Shown here piece after piece: positions 1 to 7,611 of a DNA stretch of 64,000 bases. The position numbers and the translations under genes were made by a program. The notes beneath the pieces are model-generated. The model saw only the letters and a list, made by a program, of their open reading frames with translations. It was not told the DNA's origin and did not search any database. The first letter of the stretch is position 1; each line of letters starts with the position of its first letter. The stretch is from Defluviitaleaceae bacterium. GTDB lineage: Bacteria; Bacillota; Clostridia; Lachnospirales; WRAX01. The stretch covers positions 1-64,000 of the forward strand of contig WRAX01000008.1 of NCBI GenBank assembly GCA_009779935.1, in the 5' to 3' direction.

Positions 1-133
1 AAAACAGTATCAGAAAACGCAGGATTTTTATTCGATTGCAAGGAGCGAGGTTCCGTGCATACCCAGAGGTATGTGCGGGTTCTTGGGACGCAGTAAATCG
101 GATAAAAAGACAAGTTTAGTGATGCTGTTTTGG
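1..133. repeat. Family B palindromic repeat, copy 1 (left edge cut)
   Basis: Nearly identical to 12435-12573. It starts AAAACAGTATCA and ends TGCTGTTTTGGG, so the ends are inverted complements; the outermost bases lie outside the window. An inner stem (GTGCATACC / GGTATGTGC around CAGA) and the arms suggest the whole unit folds into a long hairpin. No credible protein is encoded. It looks like a non-autonomous MITE-like element. Confidence 0.8.
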
Positions 134-184
134 GATTGTTTGAGTATATAACACCCCCGCCCGCACCAATTCATATAATAACAA

Positions 185-227
185 TATAGCTAACGCACTT
201 CAAAGTCGTGATTGTGCGTTCGCTATA
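185..227 (+). promoter_or_regulatory. Family C leader hairpin, copy 1
   Basis: An inverted repeat (TATAGCTAACGCAC ... GTGCGTTCGCTATA, one mismatch) lies about 30 bases before the start at 256, just upstream of its ribosome binding site. A homologous hairpin lies in the same orientation relative to its gene at 36105-36149; the two share CGTGATTGTGCGTTCGCT. It may be an operator or an mRNA leader structure. Confidence 0.5.
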
Positions 228-255
228 AATAACTATATCCGAGGAGGTGAAGCAT

Positions 256-948
256 ATGTTCTTCCCCCGCCATCAACAAGCACCTGCCCAAATGCCCGCT
301 CATATGCCCCATCAAATGCCATATCCACAACAAAACCGCCAACAATGCCAATGCCCCGCATGTCAGCGGGCACCCAATTTTGCACCTAATCCGCATCGGC
401 ATATTCATCAGCATCCACATGCCCCGCCCCGTAGAGAAGGGCGGCCACGGCAGGCTCCCGCACACCGCATACCACAACCCGTGCTGCCACGGCAGGCGCA
501 TCCGCCGCAACCACAGCAAATGCCCCAACCCCAACAACCCTATCACGACCCATCCGTTCGTTTTGAGCCATTCCCGGAAGGGTTAACGCCCCCAAACCCG
601 GGCGCCCAAAACAACCCAAATAACCCGGGCACACAAGCCCCCTTGCAAACCTATATCCAAGGAGAAGCCAACAGCATCGCCTTCTACCAAAAATTGGCAA
701 GTGTTAGTGAAGGTCATAAACAACATATTTTAGATTTAATAGACCAAAAAAATAAAAACATTGCCCCCCTTATTGGGGCGCACCCGCCAAAAGAGCCTAA
801 TGTGGACAATGTAACAAGCTTTGAGCAAGGCCTTGCCTTTGCCCTGCGCCAAGAAAGCAAACTGCTACGGGAGGCCGCCCAAATAAAAAAAGGCGATGTA
901 ATAGCAAATAAAATAGCCGATATCGCCTATCTAATTTCATTAATGTAG
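256..948 (+). CDS. Pro/His-rich protein with C-terminal ferritin-like helices
   Basis: About 230 residues. The first ~125 are very rich in Pro, Gln, His and Asn; the last ~100 form a helical region (QTYIQGEANSIAFYQKLA) resembling the ferritin-like domain of small Firmicute, often spore-associated, proteins, but without a clear set of metal-binding Glu/His. The track starts at GTG 247, but that codon lies within the Shine-Dalgarno GAGGAGGTG; ATG 256 is the better start. Neighbouring SpoIID and CotF-like genes suggest a coat or envelope role, which is inference. The stop TAG is the first triplet of a REP element. Confidence 0.75.
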   Translation: MFFPRHQQAPAQMPAHMPHQMPYPQQNRQQCQCPACQRAPNFAPNPHRHIHQHPHAPPRREGRPRQAPAHRIPQPVLPRQAHPPQPQQMPQPQQPYHDPSVRFEPFPEGLTPPNPGAQNNPNNPGTQAPLQTYIQGEANSIAFYQKLASVSEGHKQHILDLIDQKNKNIAPLIGAHPPKEPNVDNVTSFEQGLAFALRQESKLLREAAQIKKGDVIANKIADIAYLISLM

Positions 949-992
949 GGTGTGGGGCAACGCAGGCAAACAGCCGTCTGCCCCCACCCTAC
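945..992. repeat. REP-like palindrome, long form, between convergent genes
   Basis: GTAGGGTGTGGGGC ... GCCCCCACCCTAC with a centre related to GCAACGCAGGC/GCCGTCTGC. The two arms supply the TAG stops of both convergent genes (948 and 989), and it is the only terminator-like structure between them. Confidence 0.75.
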
Positions 993-1672
993 AAACCTTC
1001 AATATACGTAAGGGTGGTATTTTTTGCAGGAAAACTTCTACCCTCCACCAGCTTTTTCAAGCCCGCCAGCTTTTCCTCTTCCCCATCCCCGGCATAAATA
1101 TCTGCCAAAAGCATATATGTTTGGGAAATTTCCGAGCCCATATCCACCGCAACTTCAAGCACTTTGCGGGCATCATCCCGCTCTTCTGCCGCCAGCAATG
1201 CCTCTGCCCAGTGGCACATGGCATGGATAAGGTTTACAAAGTTTTCCTCATAACGGGCAACAAATTCCAAATTTGTCCTTCCAAACATCTTTTTAAGCTC
1301 CACATTACTGGGGGGCGTTTCAAAGCGCAGCATTTTTTTATCTGCCGCTGCCAGCACCTTATTTTGCCACATATATGCGGGGTGGGGCTTCTCCCGCTGT
1401 TCTTCTGTATACTCCTTTACGGGCAGCTTGTCCACAGGTGCATGCAAAAACAACTCCTCCCCCACATCTTTGGGGCGTGTTTGGTTGGCATCATCATCCT
1501 CTGCAATCATATCCTCTGCACGGCTGCGTTTTTCCTCATTTCTGCGGCGTGCCAGCCTTGCCACCATGGCAAACAGCAAAACCAAAACCAAAACAGGCGC
1601 AAGCCCCACGGCAAAACGCCCCAAAAGGGTTTCCATAAAATTTGTGCCTAAAATACTTATTGTAAAGTCCAT
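989..1672 (-). CDS. Membrane-anchored helical protein of unknown function
   Basis: 227 residues from ATG 1672, which has GGGGTGA at good spacing; the track's start 13 codons upstream has no ribosome binding site. One membrane segment near residues 15-40 (VGLAPVLVLVLLFAMVARLA) is followed by a basic stop-transfer RRRNEEKR and an acidic helical domain. The C-terminal half (CHWAEALLAAEERDDARKVL) resembles tetratricopeptide-type helix pairs. I do not recognise a family. The stop lies in the REP element shared with the converging gene. Confidence 0.7.
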   Translation of the reverse strand: MDFTISILGTNFMETLLGRFAVGLAPVLVLVLLFAMVARLARRRNEEKRSRAEDMIAEDDDANQTRPKDVGEELFLHAPVDKLPVKEYTEEQREKPHPAYMWQNKVLAAADKKMLRFETPPSNVELKKMFGRTNLEFVARYEENFVNLIHAMCHWAEALLAAEERDDARKVLEVAVDMGSEISQTYMLLADIYAGDGEEEKLAGLKKLVEGRSFPAKNTTLTYIEGL

Positions 1673-1808
1673 ATTTGTCACCCCAAAAAATTTGTACTTC
1701 CATTCTAACACATTTTATGGCAAAATGGAATAGTAATATTTCCACCCCCATCCGCATAAAATTTCCCAATCAACTCTATACCAAAAACTTACAAATGAGG
1801 TGCAAAAT

Positions 1809-4121
1809 ATGTACAAGCGTTTGAAATTTGCTGCCCTAACATTCCTGCTTCTTACCTTAACCGCCTGCGGCACAGCCATTAGGGATTATTACCAAGGCTA
1901 TGGTGCCGCCTTTGTGCGGGATGCGCCCCCACCCTCCACCCCCGCAGGGGACCATATAGCCGCCACCCACGCCCTTGTGGCGCAAATGATAAACCTTGTG
2001 TTTGAAGGGTTTGAAAACCACGAAATACATGAAAACCACAACCAACCACTTGCATTAAGGGATGCCCAAACCCTGCTGGATAAACTGCATGATGCAAACC
2101 CAATACGCATTGGCATAACGGACGAAAATGCCCACATGCCCATATCCCTGGCGTTGTGGACAAGCCTTTACATACAATTACTGGAAAATATGGGCGGCTT
2201 GGCACAATTCGGCATCCGCCAACTGGATGCAGTAATCCTTGCTACCCCTGATATTAATACAAGCCTGCCGGCCGGCCATATAGTAACCACCCACGGGCAT
2301 TTTAACGCCGGCCTGCTGGATTTTACCCCATATCTGGATAATGAAGTTGCTTTGTTGCTCATTGGCGGCAACATCCTTGCCCCATCCGCCGTACAAAACC
2401 CCGCACCCACCTTGCAAAATGCTTTTATTGCAGAGCGTGGCACATCCACCATAACCATATTTGCCCACGGCATAGGGCGCACCTTTGATGCAGACCGCAA
2501 CATGCTGCGCAACCTACCCCAAGGGCAAATAGCCGATATTACCATAAGCAGCGGGCAAGCCTTAGCGGTGTATGTATTAAGCGAAACCATAACAGGTGCA
2601 GTGTTGGAGCTAAGTAATGGTTTTTTGGAGATTGAGGGCCTAGGGCGTTTGTCCATCCATGAAGGGTTTGCCATTTACTCCCTATTATCCAACCCCGTCA
2701 GCCTTGGCCGCCCGCACCAAATAACCATCGGCTACGATGTGGCGGAATTTGTTAAGCGGGATGGGCAAATAGCCGCCGCCATAATCCTGCGCCGCCCTGT
2801 GCCCGGGCAAATACGTGTGGTGTTGTCCACCACAGGTTTTCATTCCCGCATACACGAGGTGGTAGAATTGCGCAGTGCAGGCGGTTTGGAAATACACGCC
2901 CATGATGGGATAACCCAATTAGCCCCGGGGGAAATTTTCCGCCTTTCCTATCACAATGCCTATTTACTGGGCGGCGGGCGTTTAACCATAAAACCCCTAA
3001 CAGATGATAGGGTTGAGATTTTAACCATAACCCGCAACTGGCCCGGGGGCGCAAACCCCCAATATCGTGGTATTTTGGAAATTACCCACAGGGATGGGGG
3101 TTTTACCATTGTAAACCAACTGCCCTTGGAGCAATACCTGTATGCCGTAATCCCCAGCGAAATGCCCACCGTCTTTGGCTTGGAGCCCGCCAAAGCCCAA
3201 GCCGTAACCGCCCGCAGTTATGCCTACAACCAATTTTTTGCCAACCGTTTTTACCGCTACGGCGCAAATATATGTGATTCGGTTATGACGCAGGTTTACA
3301 ACAATATCCCCGAAACGGAGCTGGCAAGGCAGGCCACCCGTGCCACGGCAGGGTTGGTGCTTGCCCATAACGGGCAGGTTGTCAGCACCAACTATTTCTC
3401 CACCAGCGCAGGGCATACAGCGGATAGGGGGGATGTTTGGGTAAATTTTGAAACAGGCCTGCTGGATGCCCAAACGCCCGTATATCTTGCGGGTATGCCC
3501 CAAAACCTATCCATCGAAACAGGCAACTTGTGGGAGGAGGAGGCCGCAAGGGCGTTTTTCACCAACACAACCCTAACCGCTTTCGACAGTCAGTCCCCCT
3601 GGTTTCGCTGGCATTTTACGCTTACAAATTACCAGTTGGCACGTATTATAAACCAAAACCTACCCGCCCTATCCGCCCGCAGCCCCCAGCATTTTCAGCG
3701 GGTGGGGCAAGCGGCGGTATATCCCCCGCACACCATCTATACCATAGGGGATTTTGTTAGTTTGGAAGTGCTGCACCGTGGGCGTGGCGGCAATATTGGG
3801 CATATACAAATAAATGGTACAGAAGCCGCAATAACCGTGCGCACAGAATATTTAATACGCCGCCTGCTAACCCCGTCCCTGCCCGAAGGTATACCCCTGC
3901 ACCGCCACGCAGGTGCCGCCCCTGTAAACAACCATTTCATCCTGCCATCCACCTTCCTAACCTTTGATGCGGGCGCAAACAGCATAACCTTCCATGGCGG
4001 CGGCTTTGGCCACGGGGTGGGCATGTCCCAACACGGCGCATATGGCATGTCAAGGGCGGGTTATGATTTTGCAAGCATCCTGGCCCACTTCTACCCCCAA
4101 ACCCAGTTAATAAAGCCATAG
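1809..4121 (+). CDS. SpoIID/LytB-domain lipoprotein
   Basis: 770 residues. The N-terminus KFAALTFLLLTLTACG is a lipoprotein signal with lipobox LTAC. A poorly conserved region of ~400 residues is followed by a SpoIID domain from about residue 420: PLEQYLYAVIPSEMP contains the Glu that is catalytic in SpoIID lytic transglycosylases, followed by AKAQAVTARSYAY, FSTSAGHTAD and the closing GGGFGHGVGMSQHGAYG. SpoIID proteins cut denuded glycan strands during engulfment; the LytB-like versions act in wall turnover. The size and lipid anchor fit the latter as well. ATG 1809 is preferred to GTG 1800, which falls inside GAGGTG. The stop TAG opens a degenerate REP element. Confidence 0.9.
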   Translation: MYKRLKFAALTFLLLTLTACGTAIRDYYQGYGAAFVRDAPPPSTPAGDHIAATHALVAQMINLVFEGFENHEIHENHNQPLALRDAQTLLDKLHDANPIRIGITDENAHMPISLALWTSLYIQLLENMGGLAQFGIRQLDAVILATPDINTSLPAGHIVTTHGHFNAGLLDFTPYLDNEVALLLIGGNILAPSAVQNPAPTLQNAFIAERGTSTITIFAHGIGRTFDADRNMLRNLPQGQIADITISSGQALAVYVLSETITGAVLELSNGFLEIEGLGRLSIHEGFAIYSLLSNPVSLGRPHQITIGYDVAEFVKRDGQIAAAIILRRPVPGQIRVVLSTTGFHSRIHEVVELRSAGGLEIHAHDGITQLAPGEIFRLSYHNAYLLGGGRLTIKPLTDDRVEILTITRNWPGGANPQYRGILEITHRDGGFTIVNQLPLEQYLYAVIPSEMPTVFGLEPAKAQAVTARSYAYNQFFANRFYRYGANICDSVMTQVYNNIPETELARQATRATAGLVLAHNGQVVSTNYFSTSAGHTADRGDVWVNFETGLLDAQTPVYLAGMPQNLSIETGNLWEEEAARAFFTNTTLTAFDSQSPWFRWHFTLTNYQLARIINQNLPALSARSPQHFQRVGQAAVYPPHTIYTIGDFVSLEVLHRGRGGNIGHIQINGTEAAITVRTEYLIRRLLTPSLPEGIPLHRHAGAAPVNNHFILPSTFLTFDAGANSITFHGGGFGHGVGMSQHGAYGMSRAGYDFASILAHFYPQTQLIKP

Positions 4122-4141
4122 GGTGGGTAGCCCCCGCCCAC
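4119..4141. repeat. REP-like palindrome, degenerate
   Basis: TAGGGTGGGTAGCCCCCGCCCA; a worn copy whose first triplet is the stop codon of the SpoIID gene. Confidence 0.5.
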
Positions 4142-4168
4142 AAAAAACGCCCTAAGCGGGCGTTTTTT
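4142..4168. terminator. Rho-independent terminator
   Basis: AAAAAACGCCC, a 5-base loop, then GGGCGTTTTTT. The stem is symmetrical, with a T-run in both directions, so it can end the SpoIID transcript and block opposing transcription from the CotF-like pair. Confidence 0.9.
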
Positions 4169-4170
4169 GT

Positions 4171-4330
4171 GTTAGAGTGTATTCACATTAATGGGTCGCA
4201 CAGCTTATACCAATTCCAATTCGAAACATGGAAAAGGATATTTTGAAAATCGCAGGTTTCAGTGCGTTTTTAAAATGTGCTTTTCCATGATTGAGAATGG
4301 AATTGGTATTAATGTGAATACACCTCTAAC
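4171..4330. repeat. 22-base inverted repeat bracketing a family A element
   Basis: GTTAGAGTGTATTCACATTAAT (4171-4192) is matched, apart from one extra base, by its inverse at 4308-4330. The arms enclose 14 unique bases and the whole family A element. The right arm includes the stop codon of the CotF-like gene. It may be an older hairpin element that took an insertion. Confidence 0.6.
4207..4309. mobile_element. Family A MITE, copy 1
   Basis: 103 bp. The termini are ATACCAATTCCA and TGGAATTGGTAT; arms of about 43 bases pair imperfectly around the loop TCGCAGGTTTCAGTGCG. Further copies are at 20036, 24234, 36238, 43047 and 51960. A TA at each edge suggests a TA target duplication, as in Tc1/mariner-IS630-type elements (inference). 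No transposase is encoded. Confidence 0.85.
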
Positions 4331-4580
4331 TAAATGACTGGGTAAGTTGTGTTTTAAGTTGTGAAGATGCTGCCGAATCTGCCGGCGGTGCAGGCTGGTA
4401 ATACCCCTTTTGGTGGGCAATCTTATACAAGTCATATTGAAACTTTTCATCCGCATCCCGCATCTGTTGAAATGTTTGGCGCAGATTTTGGTTGTTGCAT
4501 TCCACAATGGTTTTTGCATATGTGCCCAGGCTGGATTTTACACCGGCCAGCACATCATTTACCATATCTTTTTCCTGCAT
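4326..4580 (-). CDS. CotF-family spore coat protein
   Basis: 84 residues. KDMVNDVLAGVKSSLGTYAK followed by helices ending in HQKGYY matches the core of CotF-type coat proteins (two-helix, ferritin-like fold). AAGGAG precedes the start. It lies 32 bases after a second, shorter CotF-like gene and they presumably form an operon. CotF proteins are assembled in the spore coat; expression from a mother-cell sigma factor would be expected, but I could not identify such a promoter confidently. Confidence 0.8.
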   Translation of the reverse strand: MQEKDMVNDVLAGVKSSLGTYAKTIVECNNQNLRQTFQQMRDADEKFQYDLYKIAHQKGYYQPAPPADSAASSQLKTQLTQSFS

Positions 4581-4612
4581 ATTCTTTTCACACTCCTTAT
4601 TCTTAATTTGGT

Positions 4613-4795
4613 TTACAGCATTCCCGCCAACTTTTGTGCGCTATTGGCAGCATCCTTTGCGGCCTTTTCAAACATTTGTTTAATTTGCGGGTCCGTGCAT
4701 TTTGATGCATAGTCGTTAAGTTTATGGGCGCAAGTAATATGCCCACCCGCAATCTCTCTAATAGAATTAAATTCCATTTGACTTAAGCCAGCCAT
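4613..4795 (-). CDS. Short CotF-like protein
   Basis: 60 residues from ATG 4795, which follows GAAGGAGGG; the track's longer version begins inside the terminator of the upstream gene. IREIAGGHITCAHKLNDYA and DPQIKQMFEKAAKDAANSAQ match the N-terminal helix pair of CotF-like proteins. It is the first gene of the two-gene coat operon. In this group a short and a long partner often occur together, possibly as subunits of one complex. Confidence 0.75.
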   Translation of the reverse strand: MAGLSQMEFNSIREIAGGHITCAHKLNDYASKCTDPQIKQMFEKAAKDAANSAQKLAGML

Positions 4796-4861
4796 CTCAT
4801 TCCCTCCTTCACAATATTTTCTATCAACAATATCATTAGCCAATCCCGCTACATTATTCAT

Positions 4862-4897
4862 AAAAAAATAAGGGCAACCGTATGGCCGCCCTTTTTT
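4862..4897 (-). terminator. Terminator after the GH26-like gene
   Basis: AAGGGC ... GCCCTT stem flanked by A/T runs, directly behind the stop at 4896; in the minus direction it ends in TTATTTTTTT. Confidence 0.8.
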
Positions 4898-6641
4898 ATC
4901 GTATGGTAATATACCCACCATTTTTATTCAGCATCAAATCCACTGTATGCAGCACATTCCCGTCATTTATGGCACGCACCGTAATTACATGCCCCCCATC
5001 GTTTATATGGGACAAGTCAAAACTGCGCCTATGGGGTGCGTAGCGGGAGCTACCAAGCCAATCACCGTTAAGGCGGTATTCCACAAGCAAATCACCCAAA
5101 TTAAGATGGGGCACATAAGTTAGCAAAACCACTGCATTTGCAGGCATTGTAGCGGTTTCTTCACATCCAAGGCGGGCAAAGCTGATATGTGATTGGGTTT
5201 GCCCCATGGGTATAAAAGGCGGCTGTGCCGTAAGCCGGCTATAAAGATAGCGTGCTTGGGGGAAGCTGCCGAAATGGAAATGCTGGTTTTCCCCCGCAAC
5301 ATGGGTGTTAAACCAAAACATGGCCTTAACTTGGGGAAACATTAGTGGTATGTAGGAATATATATGGCGCATCACAGGCATTGCCCAATGGGTTAAATCT
5401 TCACCATTCTGCACATTGTAAAGGGATACGCCCCCTTCGGTTATTATCAGCGGTTTGCGGTCCCCAAATTCTTCCGCCAGCTGGTGCACAAAGGCAAGGG
5501 GGTTTGCGTGATAGCCTGTGCGGCGCAAGGCGGCTGTGGCATCATCTGTATATGGGTTGCCCATAAAATACCTTGTGGTGTAAAGGGAAATGCCCACCCA
5601 ATCCACATAATCATCCCCGGGGTAAAACATTTGCCAATCCATCCCAAAGGCGGATATAAAGTTGACGGAATATACCATGGCAACATTGGGTGCCTCCTGC
5701 CGCATTATCTTTGTGATAAAACGGAATGCCTCAATAAACTCCTGCGGGTTTGCCGGGTTGCTCCACACATCCATTTCCGCCCCTACCCGCAACAGGATCG
5801 GTAGATTAAGTTCCTCTAAAAAGCGGGCGGCTTGGCGCACCATGGCTTCCTGCCCCGGCACATTTGCAAGGGTTGCCCCTTCATACAAAAAATTCCAAGC
5901 AATTTGTATAATTGCATAATCTTCCGGGTTTATGCCGTGTATGTGTTGGTTTGTATTAAGGTCATAAAGCACACGGCTGCGCATATCTTCAATCTCAAAT
6001 TCCACATAAATGGTTACGGCACTGGGGCGGTGCATACCGCTTATCACAGTGGCATTTCCCACCTGCTCCCCAAATAAAATGCCTTGGGCGGGTTCGTGTA
6101 AAGCCCCAAAGTATATGGTATGCCCACCATCCCCCGCCATTTCGGCAAAAACAGCGATGTGGGTGTTAAGCCCATCTAAGCGGTTGCGTATACGTGTGCG
6201 TGCAAACTCCATATCATCAGGGTTGCCGCCGATATGGGGCGTTAAGGCTTGGTAGGCATCCAAAAATGTGTATGCCATGGTATATGCCCAGCGCAAACCA
6301 TCCCCGTCCCCCAGATAGCCGTAATGGCGGGCAACCATATTGGAAACGGACCAAATATTGTTGATGATAAAGCCGTAACCTGTCACGTCCCCGCCCCAAT
6401 ATTCCGCCATTTGTGCGGCATCCCTACCATCCAGCCAAAAATTGATAACGCCCCGCCCGGCGGCTGTTATGGCGGCAGAATTGTTGTTATCCAACGCATT
6501 TGTGTAGGGGGCCAGCACCGCCCAAAACCCACGGGGCACGGCGGCCACATCCCCAAAACGTACAGCAAAAACGGTGGTTGCCGGCAAAACCATTAGGGCA
6601 ACCAAAGCCACTGCCGTAAAATATTTTATAAATTTAGGCAT
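4896..6641 (-). CDS. Secreted GH26-like glycoside hydrolase
   Basis: 581 residues with a cleavable signal peptide (KYFTAVALVALMVLPATTVFA). The central ~350 residues read as a TIM barrel of the GH26 (beta-mannanase) type: LLRVGAEMDVW carries a Glu near residue 289 in the acid/base position, and PLIITEGGVS carries a Glu near residue 402 in the nucleophile position. A beta-rich tail of ~100 residues follows (HVITVRAINDGNVLHTV), probably an accessory Ig-like domain. Substrate is a beta-mannan-like or related polysaccharide by family; the match is remote, so the specificity is open. It has its own TTGACT-N17-TATAAT promoter and terminator, so it is monocistronic. Confidence 0.7.
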   Translation of the reverse strand: MPKFIKYFTAVALVALMVLPATTVFAVRFGDVAAVPRGFWAVLAPYTNALDNNNSAAITAAGRGVINFWLDGRDAAQMAEYWGGDVTGYGFIINNIWSVSNMVARHYGYLGDGDGLRWAYTMAYTFLDAYQALTPHIGGNPDDMEFARTRIRNRLDGLNTHIAVFAEMAGDGGHTIYFGALHEPAQGILFGEQVGNATVISGMHRPSAVTIYVEFEIEDMRSRVLYDLNTNQHIHGINPEDYAIIQIAWNFLYEGATLANVPGQEAMVRQAARFLEELNLPILLRVGAEMDVWSNPANPQEFIEAFRFITKIMRQEAPNVAMVYSVNFISAFGMDWQMFYPGDDYVDWVGISLYTTRYFMGNPYTDDATAALRRTGYHANPLAFVHQLAEEFGDRKPLIITEGGVSLYNVQNGEDLTHWAMPVMRHIYSYIPLMFPQVKAMFWFNTHVAGENQHFHFGSFPQARYLYSRLTAQPPFIPMGQTQSHISFARLGCEETATMPANAVVLLTYVPHLNLGDLLVEYRLNGDWLGSSRYAPHRRSFDLSHINDGGHVITVRAINDGNVLHTVDLMLNKNGGYITIR

Positions 6642-6666
6642 AAATCAACCCCCTGTATTATGGGTA

Positions 6667-6695
6667 ATTATAACATAATCACCCAAAAAAGTCAA
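6667..6695 (-). promoter_or_regulatory. Sigma-A promoter of the GH26-like gene
   Basis: TTGACT, 17 bases, TATAAT on the minus strand; about 20 bases separate it from the ribosome binding site of the gene starting at 6641. Confidence 0.85.
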
Positions 6696-6717
6696 GTGCG
6701 GTTCAAAGCACCCCCAT

Positions 6718-7371
6718 CTACCGCCGCTCAAAATGGTGGTAATCCCTTGGGCTTTGCCAATTGCCGCCCCAAATCCACCCACGGCTGATAAATGCGGTGT
6801 AAACCACATCTCCACGCACAATCATCCCCGGGCGCACATGGCTTCTATCCAAATAGGCGGCACCTGCCGCAGGCCAAATGGTGGCCCCTCGTATATACGG
6901 GTTTTGTATGGGGTTTATATCAATTGCCATGCCAAAAGCGTGGCGGGAAAGCACATTGGTGCCTGCAATTGTACGAAAGTTAAAAGCAACGCTGTTGTTG
7001 GCCGCCATGGAATAATAGTCCAATGCCCCATAAAAATCAATAAGCTGCATCTGTGCAACGGGGAAGCGGGCTTCCCAAATCTCCTCAAAAATTTCCAGCA
7101 CCTCTTCACCAATTTCCGCCGCTACAATCATATGCCCCTGCCTATGTATGCCATAAAAATCCCAATGGGAAATGGTAAGATATGTTAAAAAATCAAGCCC
7201 AAAAGGTGCATGGCCATGGAAGCTGCTGCCATCAATAATCTCCACAATCTCCACAGGTATTGGCTGTTTGGCAAAAACAGGTGGTCGGGCATTTGCATAG
7301 CCCACAAACCCCGCAACAGCCAAGCAAATTGCAAAATTAACCACAAACAGCCCCATCTTAACATGGCTCAT
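6718..7371 (-). CDS. M15-family D-Ala-D-Ala carboxypeptidase-like protein
   Basis: 217 residues with an uncleaved or weakly cleaved N-terminal membrane segment (GLFVVNFAICLAVAGFVGYA). SRHAFGMAIDINP (about residues 138-150) provides the zinc His and Asp, and the C-terminal DYHHFE the second zinc His, as in VanY/peptidase M15 enzymes that trim peptidoglycan stem peptides. ATG 7371 follows GGAGGTGATTGG; the track's start lies between promoter and ribosome binding site. It has its own promoter and probably acts on the wall outside the membrane. Confidence 0.85.
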   Translation of the reverse strand: MSHVKMGLFVVNFAICLAVAGFVGYANARPPVFAKQPIPVEIVEIIDGSSFHGHAPFGLDFLTYLTISHWDFYGIHRQGHMIVAAEIGEEVLEIFEEIWEARFPVAQMQLIDFYGALDYYSMAANNSVAFNFRTIAGTNVLSRHAFGMAIDINPIQNPYIRGATIWPAAGAAYLDRSHVRPGMIVRGDVVYTAFISRGWIWGGNWQSPRDYHHFERR

Positions 7372-7388
7372 CCAATCACCTCCACACC

Positions 7389-7417
7389 ATTCTACCACCC
7401 CAAGCCCAAAAAGTCAA
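7389..7417 (-). promoter_or_regulatory. Sigma-A promoter of the M15 gene
   Basis: TTGACT, 17 bases, TAGAAT on the minus strand, just upstream of GGAGGTGATTGG. Confidence 0.75.
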
Positions 7418-7544
7418 ATTAACCCTAACAAATCACCCCACCCTTGATGAAATATGAGCATAAAAATCACGCATATCTTTTACCGAATTTCATGTGGAAT
7501 GAAAAACAACAAATCAACCAACCGCAAAAAATGTCAAACACCCC

Positions 7545-7573
7545 TTGCGCCCCCTGCCCTTTTGTGCTATTAT
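7545..7573 (+). promoter_or_regulatory. Sigma-A promoter of the GH18-like gene
   Basis: TTGCGC, 17 bases ending in TGC (extended -10), then TATTAT. The predicted start of transcription near 7580 gives a leader of about 30 bases. Confidence 0.75.
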
Positions 7574-7611
7574 AAACCACATGCAACAGTGCATAGAAAG
7601 GTAGTGATAAC

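Noticed and set aside
950-1651. 233-codon plus-strand ORF
   Set aside because: Shadow of the minus-strand gene at 989-1672, which has a proper ribosome binding site, membrane segment and coding bias; the plus frame is Cys/His-rich without a domain.
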